A DNA stretch of 64,000 nt from Torreya grandis (GCA_037957365.1 JARHVA010001737.1:2033501-2097500); one strand, 5' to 3'. Positions 13,401 to 25,438 are shown, numbered from the stretch's first letter. The notes: generated by a model not told the origin, from the sequence alone. Numbers and translations: made by a program.

Positions 13401-14620
13401 GAAATTATTGTAAAGGATAAAAATTGAGGCACCTAGAATGATTTTTTGTGGATCCGGCCACTTAGTATCTATTGCACTCAAGGTGAAGAATAGTGTTGGT
13501 GATCCCAATTGTGTGATCATATCTGTTAATTTAATTTTGAACTTAGAAAAAAATGAATATATACCTATAAGCACTAACCTGAAACACATTAGTTGACGTG
13601 AAATACTTGCGTAGGTACTTGTATTAGATATCCTTACAAGTCTGAAATTGTGAATGGTAAGTCAAGTATTCTATGTGTTTTTACAACTACTACTAATGTA
13701 GCTTGACTTTGATGGTGCATCATTAGGTTTAATAGGAAATAATGAAAGCATGGGTGGCTTCCAAACCAATTATTTTGATATCTAAGAAAGTGCAGAGCAT
13801 ACTTATTTACTTATAATTTTATAATATGAGGTTGTTGGTATATGCAAACACCTATTGGGAAAAGAGAAATAGATGTCATAGAAAACAACCCCTCAGTGTT
13901 GTATTCATTGACACGTGAAATACTAGCACTTGGTCAGTTGATTGTAGGTGGGATGCCACTATTTATGTTGTTTACATAGTTTCTTATGCATTTGACTTCT
14001 CTTCATGCATTTGGAAGAGAAGCTACAAAATACGATGTCTGGTGGTAATGTAGATTTGTAAGTGCCCCTGCATCATCATCCAAGTATAGATTATTGATTG
14101 GTATATCTTAAAGATCCATTTTAATGTGGTGAATGAGGAAGGAGATATCATTAGGCATAGATTACAAAGCATCTAATGCTTGATGGTCAAATTAGATGCC
14201 TCTATAATAGGGATCATTCTCCATTTTTTAGTGTAGAGCTTGATTGACTTATGATCTACTTATAAAACAATCATATGGTTTGTTCTTTGATCTAATTATT
14301 ATTAACACTAAGATGTCAAGATATGTAGGTCAGTGTGGAAAGTACATAACAATAGAAGATATATCTTGTGGGAAACTAATAGTGTGGCCACTTTATTTGT
14401 GTTTTCTACCACATGCATGAGTTACCTGTAATATTGGACTAACTCTTGCAATAAACATTTCTTCCACTTGAGTGAGATCAAATAAGACTTTAGGTTTTAT
14501 ACTTTGGTCCATGTTATTATCAACACAAAAGTGATTAATGTTTATCTCAGAAATGCACCAATGACAAGTATGATCACCATGGCAATTCCTTGTTTGAATA
14601 CATACGTATGATTCTTTACA
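10440..14620 (-). pseudogene. Helitron RepHel transposase remnant (HUH Rep plus Pif1-type helicase)
   Basis: Intact RepHel nicks DNA with an HUH endonuclease and unwinds it with a Pif1-family helicase. In order on the minus strand: a conserved upstream block with VEEMFIARVSPILQ near 14480-14430; the HUH site as HIHG at 13155-13144 within RGSSHIHGYLWL; the tyrosine region KYITKYATNDENKSERYHHM at about 12668-12606; a damaged Walker A (GTICTCK, stop, YLI) near 11666-11640; the Pif1 motif FNINASTIHSMLHIPIQEMK near 11560-11490; Walker B VLIDEMSFI near 11440-11410; a GDLG-stop-LP motif near 11310; and the C-terminal motif MAWDLTIYKAQGMAINKVII near 10660-10600. Stops and frameshifts throughout make it non-functional. 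The order of motifs is very specific, so the family call is firm even though individual residues are lost. Confidence 0.85.
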
Positions 14621-14864
14621 AATGGAATATGGATGTATTGAGGAAAGACTATCTATTCTTTTATGAAATATTTTTGAGGTTGCATAATATCATCATTAGT
14701 AACTGGGGGGTAAATATTTGTTGATTGTGTGGGGTATTCAAGCTGTCATTGTGCATTTATTCAATCTTTATGCATTTCATAACTCCAATGAGCTCTTTTA
14801 TTTGATTAGTCATTCCCCATAAGTGACTAAAATGGTCATAATAGAAACATTAATTGCTAACGTG

Positions 14865-15115
14865 TTGAAAAATTTATGTATAGTCTAGTTTCTACCAATT
14901 GTAAATAATATACTATGTAAAGATGTAATTATTTAAAAGTGGATAATATTTTGTAAACATGTTTTCAAAAACATTTTATGAGAATGAAAGTAAACTCAAA
15001 TTACAATTAAATGGTATCTTGAGTAATTGTTAAATTTTTGAAAAAATTATGCATACTTTAATTTCTATCAACTAAAAATAGTATACTATGTAAAGATGTA
15101 ACTATTTGAAAGTGA
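14865..15115. repeat. Diverged direct duplication inside the Helitron
   Basis: A block reading TACTATGTAAAGATGTAA-TATTT-AAAGTG occurs at about 14879-14942 and again at 15052-15114, about 173 bp apart, preceded in both by a GAAAAA-TTATG-ATA stretch. It falls between the RPA and RepHel remnants. Confidence 0.7.
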
Positions 15116-15257
15116 CTAATACCATCAAATGATAAAAAATTAGTATGGGTGTAGTCATAGAATTATAGGCATTTTTTCAAGTGTGTTTTCAACAACTATT
15201 TTCTTTACATATTTCATATATGCAAGTAAATTAAAATTAAAAGTAGTGGACATCTGT

Positions 15258-15401
15258 AAGTACATGTATTTACTATATTACATCAAATGCATCAAGGAAG
15301 GATGTATCTAGTGGTGTAGAGATGGAACTTCTGATTACATGTATTTACTAAATTTCATCGAACACATCAAGGAAGGATGTATTTATTGGTGTAGATTCAT
15401 A
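15258..15401. repeat. 78-bp tandem duplication inside the Helitron
   Basis: Units near 15258-15323 and 15336-15401 share TACATGTATTTACTA, CATCAAGGAAGGATGTAT and GGTGTAGA. Mismatches are few, suggesting a later local duplication after the element had stopped coding. Confidence 0.8.
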
Positions 15402-15439
15402 TTTAATTGCATTCATGTACAATGCAATTATTCCTTATC

Positions 15440-16620
15440 ATTATCTAATTTTGTTGGTACTGTGAAGTGGCACCTAAAGAAGAGCACTTTCTTAACAATT
15501 TCCCAAAGCTCATCAGGTGATGATGATATCTTCTGCAGACATTATGTTGTGATACCCATAATTATAATAGCAACATCATCAAATGTTGTGGTATATATTA
15601 TACGTGTGGCATCTTCCAATATGTAATTTAATGTATACTTATATTGGCAATCTTCTACATTGATGTTAGTTTTTTGACAATGCCAAGATACATCATTTTT
15701 TGAATCATTTTTTTTACATTATTTATTGTTAATTAAGATAGTGCAAACAAGGTAACAAATTTTTATCATTTTAATATGTATAACTATGGCATTTAATGTA
15801 AATGAATTTGATTACCTAATAACCCTAATTTGTGTGTCTTTAATTTTTTTATGTTGAGTAGTTCTTGTTCTTAGTGATGACATTGGTAGAGTCACACTAT
15901 TTTATTTAAACTCTCTCCCAACCTTGTGTGCTTCAATTATGTCTAGATTGATGAAGAATTATGTACCTGAATTGATCCCTATTATTTTTCCAATACGTGT
16001 TTGAAGTTTCCCCTTTATTATGGTAAGACCTGGAGCCAACTGTGTCTTATAAGCACATAGTTCTGCTAAGATTTTGCCCTCTTTATCACAAAATATTCTC
16101 TAAAGGATTACTTGGATGTTATATTCAAAGCTATCTTATAATACTAGTGTTATTTTGACATTTGAGGTTCCATTTGGCCTTTTAAAATTATACACCCTAG
16201 TAATAGATACAATGATACCAATTGTGTCAATATTTGTATTTGTAATTGCATCTTTAATATCCTTAATTTTTTTTAATTCAAATTTGAATAGTGGGATCTT
16301 CTTCAAAACAATGTTTAATAGAATATATCATGTTGAAGATGATCTCTTGTGGACTTTTTGATTTGTATTTTTTGTTTAAATATTTTAAAGTACCATCTAA
16401 AATTGAGTATATTTTTCGATGTTGAATTTGATTGAAGTATAGATTTGTTTCCTAACTAAAGGAAGTTACAGTGATGCCATCTCCTTCACTATCAACAATG
16501 TTTAAGCTGAAAATCTTCTCTGGACCATTAAATTTTGTGTAACTATATAGAATCCCCCTTTTTAGTACTCTACCCTTTGTAGTCCAATTGTTTTTGTAAG
16601 GATTTATATTTTTGATTGTA
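15440..16620 (-). pseudogene. RPA70-like (replication protein A large subunit) remnant carried by the Helitron
   Basis: RPA70 binds single-stranded DNA through OB folds; Helitron copies are thought to help rolling-circle transposition. On the minus strand the first fold (DBD-A-like) reads NWTTKGRVLKRGI, then FNGPEKIFSLNIVDSEGDGI and KIYSILDGTLK, from about 16600 to 16385. The second (DBD-B-like) includes IDTIGIIVSITRVYNFKRPN and APGLTIIKGKL-type text at about 16265-15930. The third (DBD-C-like) includes YKYTLNYILEDATR, FDDVAIIIMGITT and SPDELWEIVKKVLFFRC at about 15640-15460, with C-x-K type cysteine remnants before it. Frames shift between the folds and stops interrupt each, so it is dead. 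A captured host RPA gene would look similar; its position beside RepHel favours the Helitron version. Confidence 0.78.
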
Positions 16621-17744
16621 GTGCATTCCATTGTTTATATGCATTTTAATTCAGGTGTTGAACTTGATGCCTTGATCATTTTGTTTCATTTTTCATGACT
16701 ATCCATTATTTGAAATCTAAAATTGCTTTGTATCTAGTGTGAATAATTTCCTATAAAACAAAGCAAAGATGTATTTTCACTTGTACTATCTATCAAATAC
16801 AAGTTATACAATTTATTGAATATGAATCTCAAAGCATTAATACAATGATCTATTGAAGTAATTCTAAAGTTTGACATATAACATATAGATCACTTACGAA
16901 AAATGCATTTAGTTGAAATAATTATTTTGACCTAGTATCAAAACATATCAAAAATTATTTATTCTAAATTTTTTATTGCTATTTGTTTAAAAAAATAAAA
17001 ATAAAAAAATAATGTTTGAATTAAAGTCACCCCACATACCAGATACATTTCTCTATTGAAATTATAAAATTATAGATTGTAAACATATAACTAGAAATCT
17101 CAAAAAAGCAAACTGCATATACAAACCATTGCAAAGATAGAAATATGTCTGATATGTGAAAGATATGATACTAATATTATTACAAAATTATCATTTTATT
17201 CTTATCCAACCTATATATAATCTATATTTACTCAAACTAAATTTATAGGAGTGGATCTTCTCAATACAAAAGAGCTAACCTCAATATTTCATTATTTACA
17301 TATAAATTTACAAATTAAGTCAAAATGATTTAAAGTGTATTACATTCAAATTTTTTTTGCCTTGTTTGGGCATTATGATGTGGGCCTAGGATTGGGAACA
17401 TAGATTCCATTTAGGGTTAACATATGCCCAGGTTCATATTTTAAAGCATCTTTAACTATATTATATATCAAACTGAAGCCTCTGAAATATGTTTTTTTAC
17501 TTTTAAAACCTATGATAAAAATTGTATGAGGATTTACATTTCAAAAATGTTCCATCAAGTAGTGTTTTATATTGTCAAGAGGAGGTCTTCACATTATGTG
17601 ATGCACAATGTGAATGACAAATTGTTTTCTATTGAAATTATCATCATATTGTAGTTGTTTGATGGCCAAAGGCCATGTTGGAGTATCCTTTGGTATGATT
17701 GCACTTTTCTAATTCCTAGTTGCCATGTTGTCCAAATATATTTG
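16621..17744. other. Intergenic DNA, nothing supported
   Basis: AT-rich sequence beyond the start of the RPA remnant. The 5' end of the Helitron should lie here if the element is complete, but I could not pick a convincing TC terminus. Confidence 0.45.
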
Positions 17745-18622
17745 GTTAAATAACCAGGCATCATGAAATAAGAATATAACTACTATCAACATTAAACATG
17801 ATGCATGAATATAGCTATAAATAAATAAAAGATACAATCTAATTTAATATTTAACAAATTACCAAATTTGAAATGAATGCAAAAAATATGTAAATAAATG
17901 TTATTGTTGATATCATTTGTCATTGTTCTATACATTGAGGTGATCTCCTATTAACTTGCTTTAAAGAAATTTTTGTATACATAGTCTAACATCTAGCTAG
18001 AGACATGTTGAGATAACATCATAGAATTTGAAATCCGTCTGCTAAACCCAACTCCTAACACCATACAAGGCACTTGAAAGTCTTTATTTTGAGGTGGACA
18101 AATGTCCCAATGGGTTACCTAAATGTGATGCATGAATATAGTTGTAAATAAATAAAAAATACATTATAATTTAATATTTAACAACCTGCCAAATTTAAAA
18201 TGAATGTAGAAAAATATATAAATAACTGTTATTATTGATATTGTTAAATAAATAGATAACATAAAATAAGAATATAGCTACTCTTAGAATTAAATGTGAT
18301 GCATGAATATAGCTGTAAATAAATAAAATTTATAATCTAATTTAATATTTAACGACTTATCGAATTTGAAATGAACACAAAAAAAATATGTAAATGATTG
18401 TTATTGTTAATATTATTTATCGTTGTTCTATACAATGGGTGATCCCTCATTAACTTGATTTAAAAACTTTATGTGTACACAGTCTAATGTCTAGTTGGAG
18501 ATGTGTTGAGATAACATTGTAGCATTTGAAATCCGTCCACTAAACCCAACTCTTGACACCAAATAAGGCACTTGTAAATATTTATTCCAAGGTGGACAAA
18601 TGTCCCAATGAGTTACCAAATA
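17745..18622. repeat. Tandem array: two ~375-bp units with a partial unit between
   Basis: Full units at about 17747-18116 and 18244-18622, with a partial copy at about 18117-18243. Shared landmarks are GATGCATGAATATAG, TAATTTAATATTTAAC, TTGAAATCCGTC, CTAAACCCAACTC and GGTGGACAAATGTCCCAATG. Divergence is moderate. No coding capacity is kept between copies, so the array is most simply a small satellite or a duplicated piece of an unknown non-coding transposon. Confidence 0.85.
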
Positions 18623-18957
18623 ATTGTTTTCAACATATTTAAAAGAGTGTACAGTTTCATATATTTAAAAAGAGATATACATTTAGATGTGATATACTAA
18701 TAACATTTCAGAAAAGATCAAAACCTCAAATTTATGTCTCATAATAAAAATTTTGTATTATTTAGATATCCACTAAAGTCTAATACTAATACTAATTAAT
18801 TGCCTATTTTTTTAATAATTTGACATTTCAAATAATTCTAAACACAATTATTTATTTATTTTATATTCTTTATCAAAAATGAATTTACAATTTAATAGAC
18901 TTTGAAAGGATGAAATTGCATAACCATTGATATAGTAGTTTTCAATTGAAAAACAAA
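18623..18957. other. AT-rich spacer, nothing supported
   Basis: No gene or repeat seen in this stretch between two duplicated blocks. Confidence 0.5.
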
Positions 18958-19266
18958 TGAATTAAAATAAAACTCTAAATTAAATAATAGTTTGTTTCAT
19001 ATGATACAAGTTTGATAAATTATTTTTTAACAAAATAAAGTAAATTAAATTGTAAAGGGACGATAACATAATTTCTTACTAGACATATTCTGGCTCGAAG
19101 AGGGTCGGTTCAAATAGTTTATTCTTGGATAGGTGTGTACCAATTAAAATAAAACTCTAAATTACATAATAGTCTATTTCACACGATACAAGTTCGATAA
19201 AGTAGTTTGTACATAAATGAAGCAAACTAAAATACAAAGGCATGATGACATAATTACTTACCAAAC
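18958..19266. repeat. Direct duplication, about 128 bp per copy
   Basis: Copies at about 18958-19085 and 19139-19266 share AATTAAAATAAAACTCTAAA, TTTCA-A-GATACAAGTT-GATAAA and ATAACATAATT-CTTAC / ATGACATAATTACTTAC, and lie about 182 bp apart. Confidence 0.8.
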
Positions 19267-20259
19267 CTTATTTTGGAAAATTTGCTTTTAGTGTCGTTAA
19301 AATAATGTGTGTTTTTTTATAAATAGAATATGTATTTATAACATAATTACTATATAATTAACCTTAGAAAGGTTGTCAATAACTCATCTTCTTAGGCTTG
19401 TGACCTTTTCTAAAAATATTTTTAAAATTATTTATTTAATATTAATAATAATAATTGGTATATAATTTTTTAAAAATTGTATATAAATCAATAGTATACA
19501 TGTATTACTACTATGTTCTAAGTAATGTATAATGTAGTGAATACACCTTTATCCCAAAAAAAAAAAATAAAATTACAAAATTTGGTATATAAATTGAACC
19601 TTGTGTTAGGTCTGCTATTGAATCCTTGCTCCTCATTGCATCAACTGTAAACCCGATATGAACAAAATTATGGATTTTAATCCACGGGTTATAATAAATT
19701 TATGCTTAAATAAATAAAAAGTTCAAATTCATGAACCACTAAGGATAATGCCACCATACATGCATCTACTAGATATATATATATTAAAGAGAGATAAATA
19801 ATATACTATATGTGGCAGTTGTTAGCCTCAAAACTAATGGGCCCAAATGCTCTGTATTAGTGAAGGAAATTTTGTTCAGAGGGTGACTGAAGAGGCTAAT
19901 TCATGAGGGATTACTCATAAAGATGTTATCATGCATGAATTTTTAATTATTTTATATGCCTTATTCTAATTCAACATATTTAGAAGTACGTGTTTTGAGT
20001 TTCATTGTTAAAAATTCTAAAACTTTCCATTTTTGGTTTGTCATTTAACACCTGAAAGAGTTTCATAGCTTCCTTTAATGTCTTTAATTCAACAATGTAT
20101 GTGAGACCCAAAAAGAATAAAAAAAATAGACATAACTCATATTTGATGCTTTAAAAATTAAAAAAGTCCATTACGACACCAAAACCAAATTTGCATTTAT
20201 GCTAATTAATTTTGAACCCTAGGTTGTAGGGTACATAGGTAATGTGATAGAAGACTAAG
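19267..20259. other. AT-rich DNA, nothing supported
   Basis: No coding signal or repeat boundary. It lies downstream (minus-strand sense) of the point where the next retroelement breaks off inside RT, so the break is at or near its right edge. Confidence 0.5.
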
Positions 20260-20772
20260 CTTTATTCTATTCCATATTATCGTTATGACTATTTAACATA
20301 ATCTTCTTAGCATATTCTCTCCATTCTTATATCTCATTGGAACCAAGTTTGTAACACATGTAGAGTGTCTCATTGGGAAGATGATCTTTTCTATAAGTAG
20401 TTTATACACTTATTTAAAAATTAGTGGCTCCAACAATAGATTGATAGGCCTCTATTTATAACCAAAAGGCTTGACTCCAGGCTTTAGGGGAATAATATGC
20501 ATCAAGATATAAGTGTTGAATACCCTCATATCTTCATAAATCCATGCAATCACATCTCTGAATTCTTTGAGAGCTAGTGCAAAATCTTGTTTCTCCTCTG
20601 GGGTACATGTGGTTCCTAGAGGCACACTTTTCACATCATTTGCATAATTCATATTGTATTGCTCATGCTGCATGCCCTTAATAGCAGTCAAATTATCTTT
20701 TTCATAATCCATATTAAATAGCCTCTCAATCAATACCATTCCCTTGGGTATGTTTTTGGTCTTCACATTCAT
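20260..20772 (-). pseudogene. Pre-RT segment and start of reverse transcriptase, cut off
   Basis: The open stretch 20772-20452 reads MNVKTKNIPKGMVLIERLFN, then FALALKEFRDVIAWIYEDMR and HIIPLKPGVKPF, the segment directly before the RT fingers in this class of Ty3/gypsy elements. It continues through a stop to RPINLLLEPLIFK and IIFPMRHSTCVTNLVPMRYK, the first RT motif, ending near 20260. The catalytic palm with YxDD is absent. It marks a deletion or insertion breakpoint. Confidence 0.75.
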
Positions 20773-20959
20773 TGTCCCTTCCTCATCTAATTTGAAGTCT
20801 TCTTGACCATATTCATCAATGATTTTATCAAAAAATACTTAAGTATTGGTGATGAAGTCTAATATGTGTTGGTCGTCATTGAAGTCTTAGAAATTATTAA
20901 TATTATCTTGGATTGAAGGGGTAGAGACCAAATCTATTGAGAATATTTTCATTCTTGAA

Positions 20960-21350
20960 TTAATAATGGGATCCAAAGTGATTGCAACAATGACCAATAG
21001 ATTTATTGTATAGTTTTTTGTTTGGGTAATGTTTGAATGCCAAATACATCAAAATATTCTATTAGGTTCCAGACTTGATTGTGGCATATAGACAAGCATT
21101 TATCATTACATGAATATTGGCTCCTTACTTGTTTAACCACCAATTCTAAGTCACCAAACACTATGATATTATTCTCTTTCTTCCCTGGTGAAAACTAAAG
21201 TCCATAGACCAATGCTTCATACTCTACCACATTATTAGTATAAGTAAATTGTCGGCAATATGCATCCATATAATATTTCTCTATTGGATTGATTAATTAT
21301 ACTCTAGTGCCACAACCAATTTTGTATTTAGAGCCATCAAAATTTATCCA
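20960..21350 (-). pseudogene. RNase H-like domain placed ahead of RT
   Basis: RNase H removes the RNA strand during reverse transcription. Visible features are FDGSKYKIG near 21345-21310, MDAYCRQFTYTNNVVEYEAL near 21270-21210 (the N-x-x-E-Y-x-A-L helix with the catalytic Glu) and VFGDLELVVKQV near 21160-21120 (the G-D-S/L acidic motif). After it comes linker text leading to the pre-RT segment at 20772. This puts an RNase H domain between protease and RT. Confidence 0.72.
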
Positions 21351-21869
21351 CACATTAGATTCTATTATGCATGCTAATGATTTGTGCAAGGGAAACGTTG
21401 CTGTAATGTTCACCTCTTAGTGCATTTTGTCATCCTTGATTGCACATGTGTTCTACATTTCAATTAGTGAATGGATTTTAACCAAATATTCTATGTAAGG
21501 GGTAGGTATATGGGCATTTAGATTTATCCTTTCCTCATTGGAAGAGCCTGAGGTTAACTCTTCACTCCTACTAGGACTTCCTAGCCTTATGTCTTCATCT
21601 TTCATTGAACAAATGATAAGTCTTTCAGCTGATAAAGATGCTATTGGATAATTATCCTATGGGGTAAGCAAGGATATAGTTATCCATTATGGTTATTTCA
21701 CCTTGAGGAGAACATAAAAACTATTATTTTTTGTTTAAATACCTATGTTTCATATTTTCACATGTTAGAGAAACATTGTGAAACAAGTTTAATTTAGGGG
21801 AATCATAGAAGTCATCCTCATCCAATAGGCTAAATCTTCCAATTATAAACTTTGTTGCACACTGAGCAT

Positions 21870-22345
21870 GTTAATAGAGAGGTTGCCATAGGTTCTTTCT
21901 TATTTATCAAGTGAGTAAACTCCCATTTCTGATTCTTCATAGAGGATCTCATTTGTTCAGATATACTTAGTGACCATATGTGTCATCTTCAGTTCTCACT
22001 CAATTTTGATCTGGTTGGATAGACCATTACATGGTAGCCAATGTGGCTAAAGTCAGTTTCCATGTAGCCATTTAATATTTTTAACCAATATCGACTCAAA
22101 GCATGCCATAAACATATAGGATATCTACCACTTGGATATCAATGAATTGTTCAATCCTTGGATCTGAGGCCAGTTGCATGTGTATACGATTCATTTCCCC
22201 TACTACTTTCACATTTATTTTTTTCTAGTTGAAAAACCTTTCGATTTAACTTTGTAGATGTAAGTCCCAATTATTGGAAAATAGCATAAGACATGCCATT
22301 TTTGGAGGCACCTTAATCAACCAAGCAATTGTGTAGGTTTTTGCC
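21870..22345 (-). pseudogene. Retropepsin (aspartic protease) remnant
   Basis: The minus-strand frame reads CLVD, a stop, GASKNGMSYAIFQ near 22330-22270, which fits the active-site region of a plant retroelement protease (D-x-G-A/S-S) with one residue replaced by a stop. Later text SRYWLKILNGYMETDFSHIG near 22110-22050 fits the flap-distal part of this lineage. The protease would cut the gag-pol polyprotein; this copy cannot. Confidence 0.6.
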
Positions 22346-22899
22346 AAATATTTTGACTGTTAAGAGGAGTAGAAGAGTTTTAGTCTTCTCCTTATATAGA
22401 AAAACATGTGCATCAAAAAATTTAGTAGATTATGTCCCCTTGTTACTAGAAAATTCTATCAAAAGTAATTCTCTTTGATTAGAAACCTAAAGTAAATCAA
22501 ACATAGTGATATCAGCTTTAGTCTTTTTGCTATCTTCAATGATATCATAGTTGAGTTTGACCTTTTATTGTTTTTTACCATCTAGGGTATATGTATAATA
22601 ATTATTGGTTGATAATAAGTGGGAGGTCCTTTAGGTGGAGGAGGATTATTGCTCGAACTTACATTAGGTGGGACCTGAGTGTTGCTTAAAGGAGTAAAGA
22701 TGGTCGACAGGTTGGTTGATTTACTCCTCAAATGGTAAATGTTCCCTCTTTAGAACTACCTAAATGTGTGGACCTAATCTAGAGTATCTTTGTGTTCATT
22801 GTCATCCTCAAAAGGAAATTCATGTGTTTCCAATACTAAAGTTGTGCCTAGGTTCCCTCCATCTTGGTTTTGACTTTCATCAAGAGTAGGCACAATTTC

Positions 22900-24420
22900 C
22901 ATGTTTCCCATCTCCCTTTAGAAGATGCTTGAGGCAACTATAAACTCAAAAAAAATTATCTCTACATGGTCAGTCATGTTATGCATTCTAAACCAAGTGT
23001 TTAAATCCAAGTCTACGAGGTTCACATAATGGGAATCATTTATGTTATTCTCATTTTTATTGTTGAGAGGACTAACTACATTTCCATTGTTAGGTTTAGT
23101 ATTCCATTTCCTATTAGGCCTCTATAAATTGACATTTCTATCCTGAGGAGGGTTATTTTAATTTTGATTTACATTATTAGGTACCTACCTTCTCATGTTG
23201 ACCACATCATTTGATAATATTTAGACCATCTATCTCAAATTGCCTACTTCAAGGTTTGCACTACTGTTGGGTTGGCTCACTACTTGAGGTTGTGAACTAG
23301 TCACAAGTGTACCTATTCAATAACATAAGGGTAGTAATGGGAATATGGTTGTGAGCATTGTTAATAGGTATCTGAGAGTTCAAATAGGATGAATCTATAT
23401 GTTGAGTGCTACTAGACATAACATACCCACAAGTGATTGGTGTGATAATAGTGTTATTTTATGCCATTAAGACCAACCATTGACTAATCTTTTGGGGCTA
23501 TATATATGATTAGGAGGTATATAGGGCATACCACTAGGCATGTAGTTCATAGTAGTTAGAGCATACACTGAGCCCAAGCTACCATACATAGTACCTAGGA
23601 TTGAATTCATGAGTGAGGTGCTTTGTGTAATGGATTGATTCAACATATGGATATGACTATATGCCCTTAGTTAACCAATGGATGGTAGAGCTCTTGCACT
23701 ATACCCTTGTGGAACCATTTGGTGCTCTATATTTGCTGCTTCATTATAGGCTAGGGATAAAGTGGTAAGTGCAACTAGGGTTCTCCTCAAAAACATTGAA
23801 GTAAATGGGTTAAGTTCTCTCAAATATTTTTGGATTGTAGTACCTTTTTCTAATATGTAAGGTAATTTGAGTCTTTGTTATAACATATGAAATCGAGCAT
23901 TAAATAGGCTCATTGGATTCACTCCTTATGGAAAAAAATGTTGATACAAGATATCAAGGTCAATGGAGAGTTTTAAATGGTTCACCAACACCATATCTAA
24001 CTCTATCCAATAATTAATAGACCCATAAGATAGCCATAGGTACCAGGCATATATGATTTCCCCTAGGGAGTATAAAAACAATCTGCATGCAACATCCTCA
24101 TGTGAAACCTGTATTTTGATTAGTGTATCCTTAAAGGCTTGAATATGTTCCTCTATTATTTGGATGCCCCTAACTATGAATTTGGAAAAAAAATTTATCC
24201 ATATTTATGGGTAGATCATGAGCTATGCCTATGACAACCATAAGGTAATAACCTCTTTTCCCAAGCCAAGTAATGGGAAGGCTTAGGGACAATAAATGGA
24301 TTAATAAAATGGGTAGTCTGAACTATTGGAAAATTACTAGCTGACTAAATGGGCTTATCCTTTTCTTTTCCTTTGTATCTCTCTATTTTGGTATTCTATG
24401 ATCAGTAAGTTCTAAGAGAT
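22900..24420 (-). pseudogene. gag remnant of the truncated Ty3/gypsy element
   Basis: Gag forms the virus-like particle around the element RNA. The core of the domain reads SHEDVACRLFLYSL and then YAWYLWLSYGSINYW near 24110-24010, followed by FNARFHMLQQRLKLPYILEK near 23900. Beyond this the frame is Met/Pro/Asn-rich, including SALPSIG-type and MPYIPPN text, and continues to about 22900. I saw no clean CCHC knuckle. Stops and shifts are spread throughout. Confidence 0.65.
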
Positions 24421-25438
24421 CAAAGTTGTCCCTAATAGACTTTGATCAATGTTTATGCTTCTATTTTTCATCTTAAGAAATAGTTTAGCTTAGTGAAATC
24501 TGAAAATTCTAAAATGTCTTAGTTCAAATTTTAGATGCAAGATCAACTTATCGTTTGAAGGCCCTCCTTTTAGTGCCAAATATGTTTTCTATGTCTCTCT
24601 TACAATTCATATAGAGCCATCATTGAGAAAGGCTTTAGAACTCATACTTATAGGAGACCAAACAAAGATCAAAATTGTGGGACACCAAGATCTAAATACA
24701 AAAGTAGTTGAGTATTCAATGTTGATTCAAAAGTATAGTTGAGAACTTCTCTAGGACACCATGCTTTTGCCAACATGGTGTGAATTCTATCAGCAAAATG
24801 CAGTTAGAAGTGGTTGGAAATGCCTTGGGATTTCCATTCAGACTTGTCTATATACATCCTTTCATTACATAAATATCTTATTTAAGATGGATATGTCCTT
24901 AGGGCCTTTTTGACTTCTCCAAAATATGCATGACATGCCCTTCATAAGTGTCAATAGTTGAATTCACACTTGATTTGGCCACCTCTATCAGTTTTGGGTG
25001 ACATTTTGTCATGACATTTTTCCATTGGTAGTTTTATTGTTGATTATATGTTTAATTCCACTTCTGGTGGTTAGAACTTATATTTTGTATTTGATAGATT
25101 AAAAATGAGCCATGCTCTTTATAGTTGAGACCAAATCCCCATTCTTCCTTAAGATGACACTCTTGTCCATTATGTCCTTCCCATAACAAAAAATGTGTTT
25201 GCCACACTATGATTAATGCCCCTAACAGTTTTCATATTGAAGTTTGCATTCAATTCATCCATCTGTCATGCTAGTGAGAAACTAATTATGCTTATTCTGC
25301 ACTCTAAGACTTAAGAACAATGCTTTTCAACTTTTGACTATTTTGATGGGTAGACAGGCTATCAAATTTAAGATAGTGTTTTATTGATGTCATTGTCAAT
25401 GTGTCCTCTATCAGTAGGGTCATCCACATGGATTTTTC
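24421..25438. other. Leader or LTR-like flank of the truncated gypsy element, not resolved
   Basis: Located upstream of the minus-strand gag, so it should contain that element's leader and perhaps LTR. A minus-strand TTGGTGTCCCACAATTTTG near 24670-24700 could be a primer-binding region, but no second LTR exists to test this. No coding region seen. Confidence 0.3.

Larger units (their letters stand above)
10440..16620 (-). mobile_element. Decayed autonomous-type Helitron (RPA plus RepHel)
   Basis: This minus-strand block carries remnants of two genes that together mark plant Helitrons, the rolling-circle DNA transposons: an RPA70-like single-strand-binding protein (16620-15440) and downstream a RepHel transposase (14620-10440). 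Plant Helitrons are known to carry RPA genes beside RepHel, which supports one element and not two chance fragments. Both reading frames are full of stops and shifts. The coordinates given are coding limits; the terminal 5' TC and 3' hairpin-CTRR ends could not be located. The left side borders a long microsatellite. Confidence 0.8.
20260..24420 (-). mobile_element. Decayed Ty3/gypsy element, truncated inside reverse transcriptase
   Basis: Minus-strand order is gag, aspartic protease, RNase H-like domain, a linker, then the start of RT, after which recognisable sequence stops near 20260. No integrase, later RT motifs or LTR pair were found. The gag and protease style are of the plant Tat-like kind. 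The RNase H ahead of RT differs from the 29.5-45.7 kb element, where both RNase H domains follow RT, so these are different lineages. Confidence 0.72.

Noticed and set aside
24660..24700. Possible minus-strand primer-binding region for the truncated gypsy element
   Set aside because: No LTR pair exists to fix its position, so the word match has little weight.
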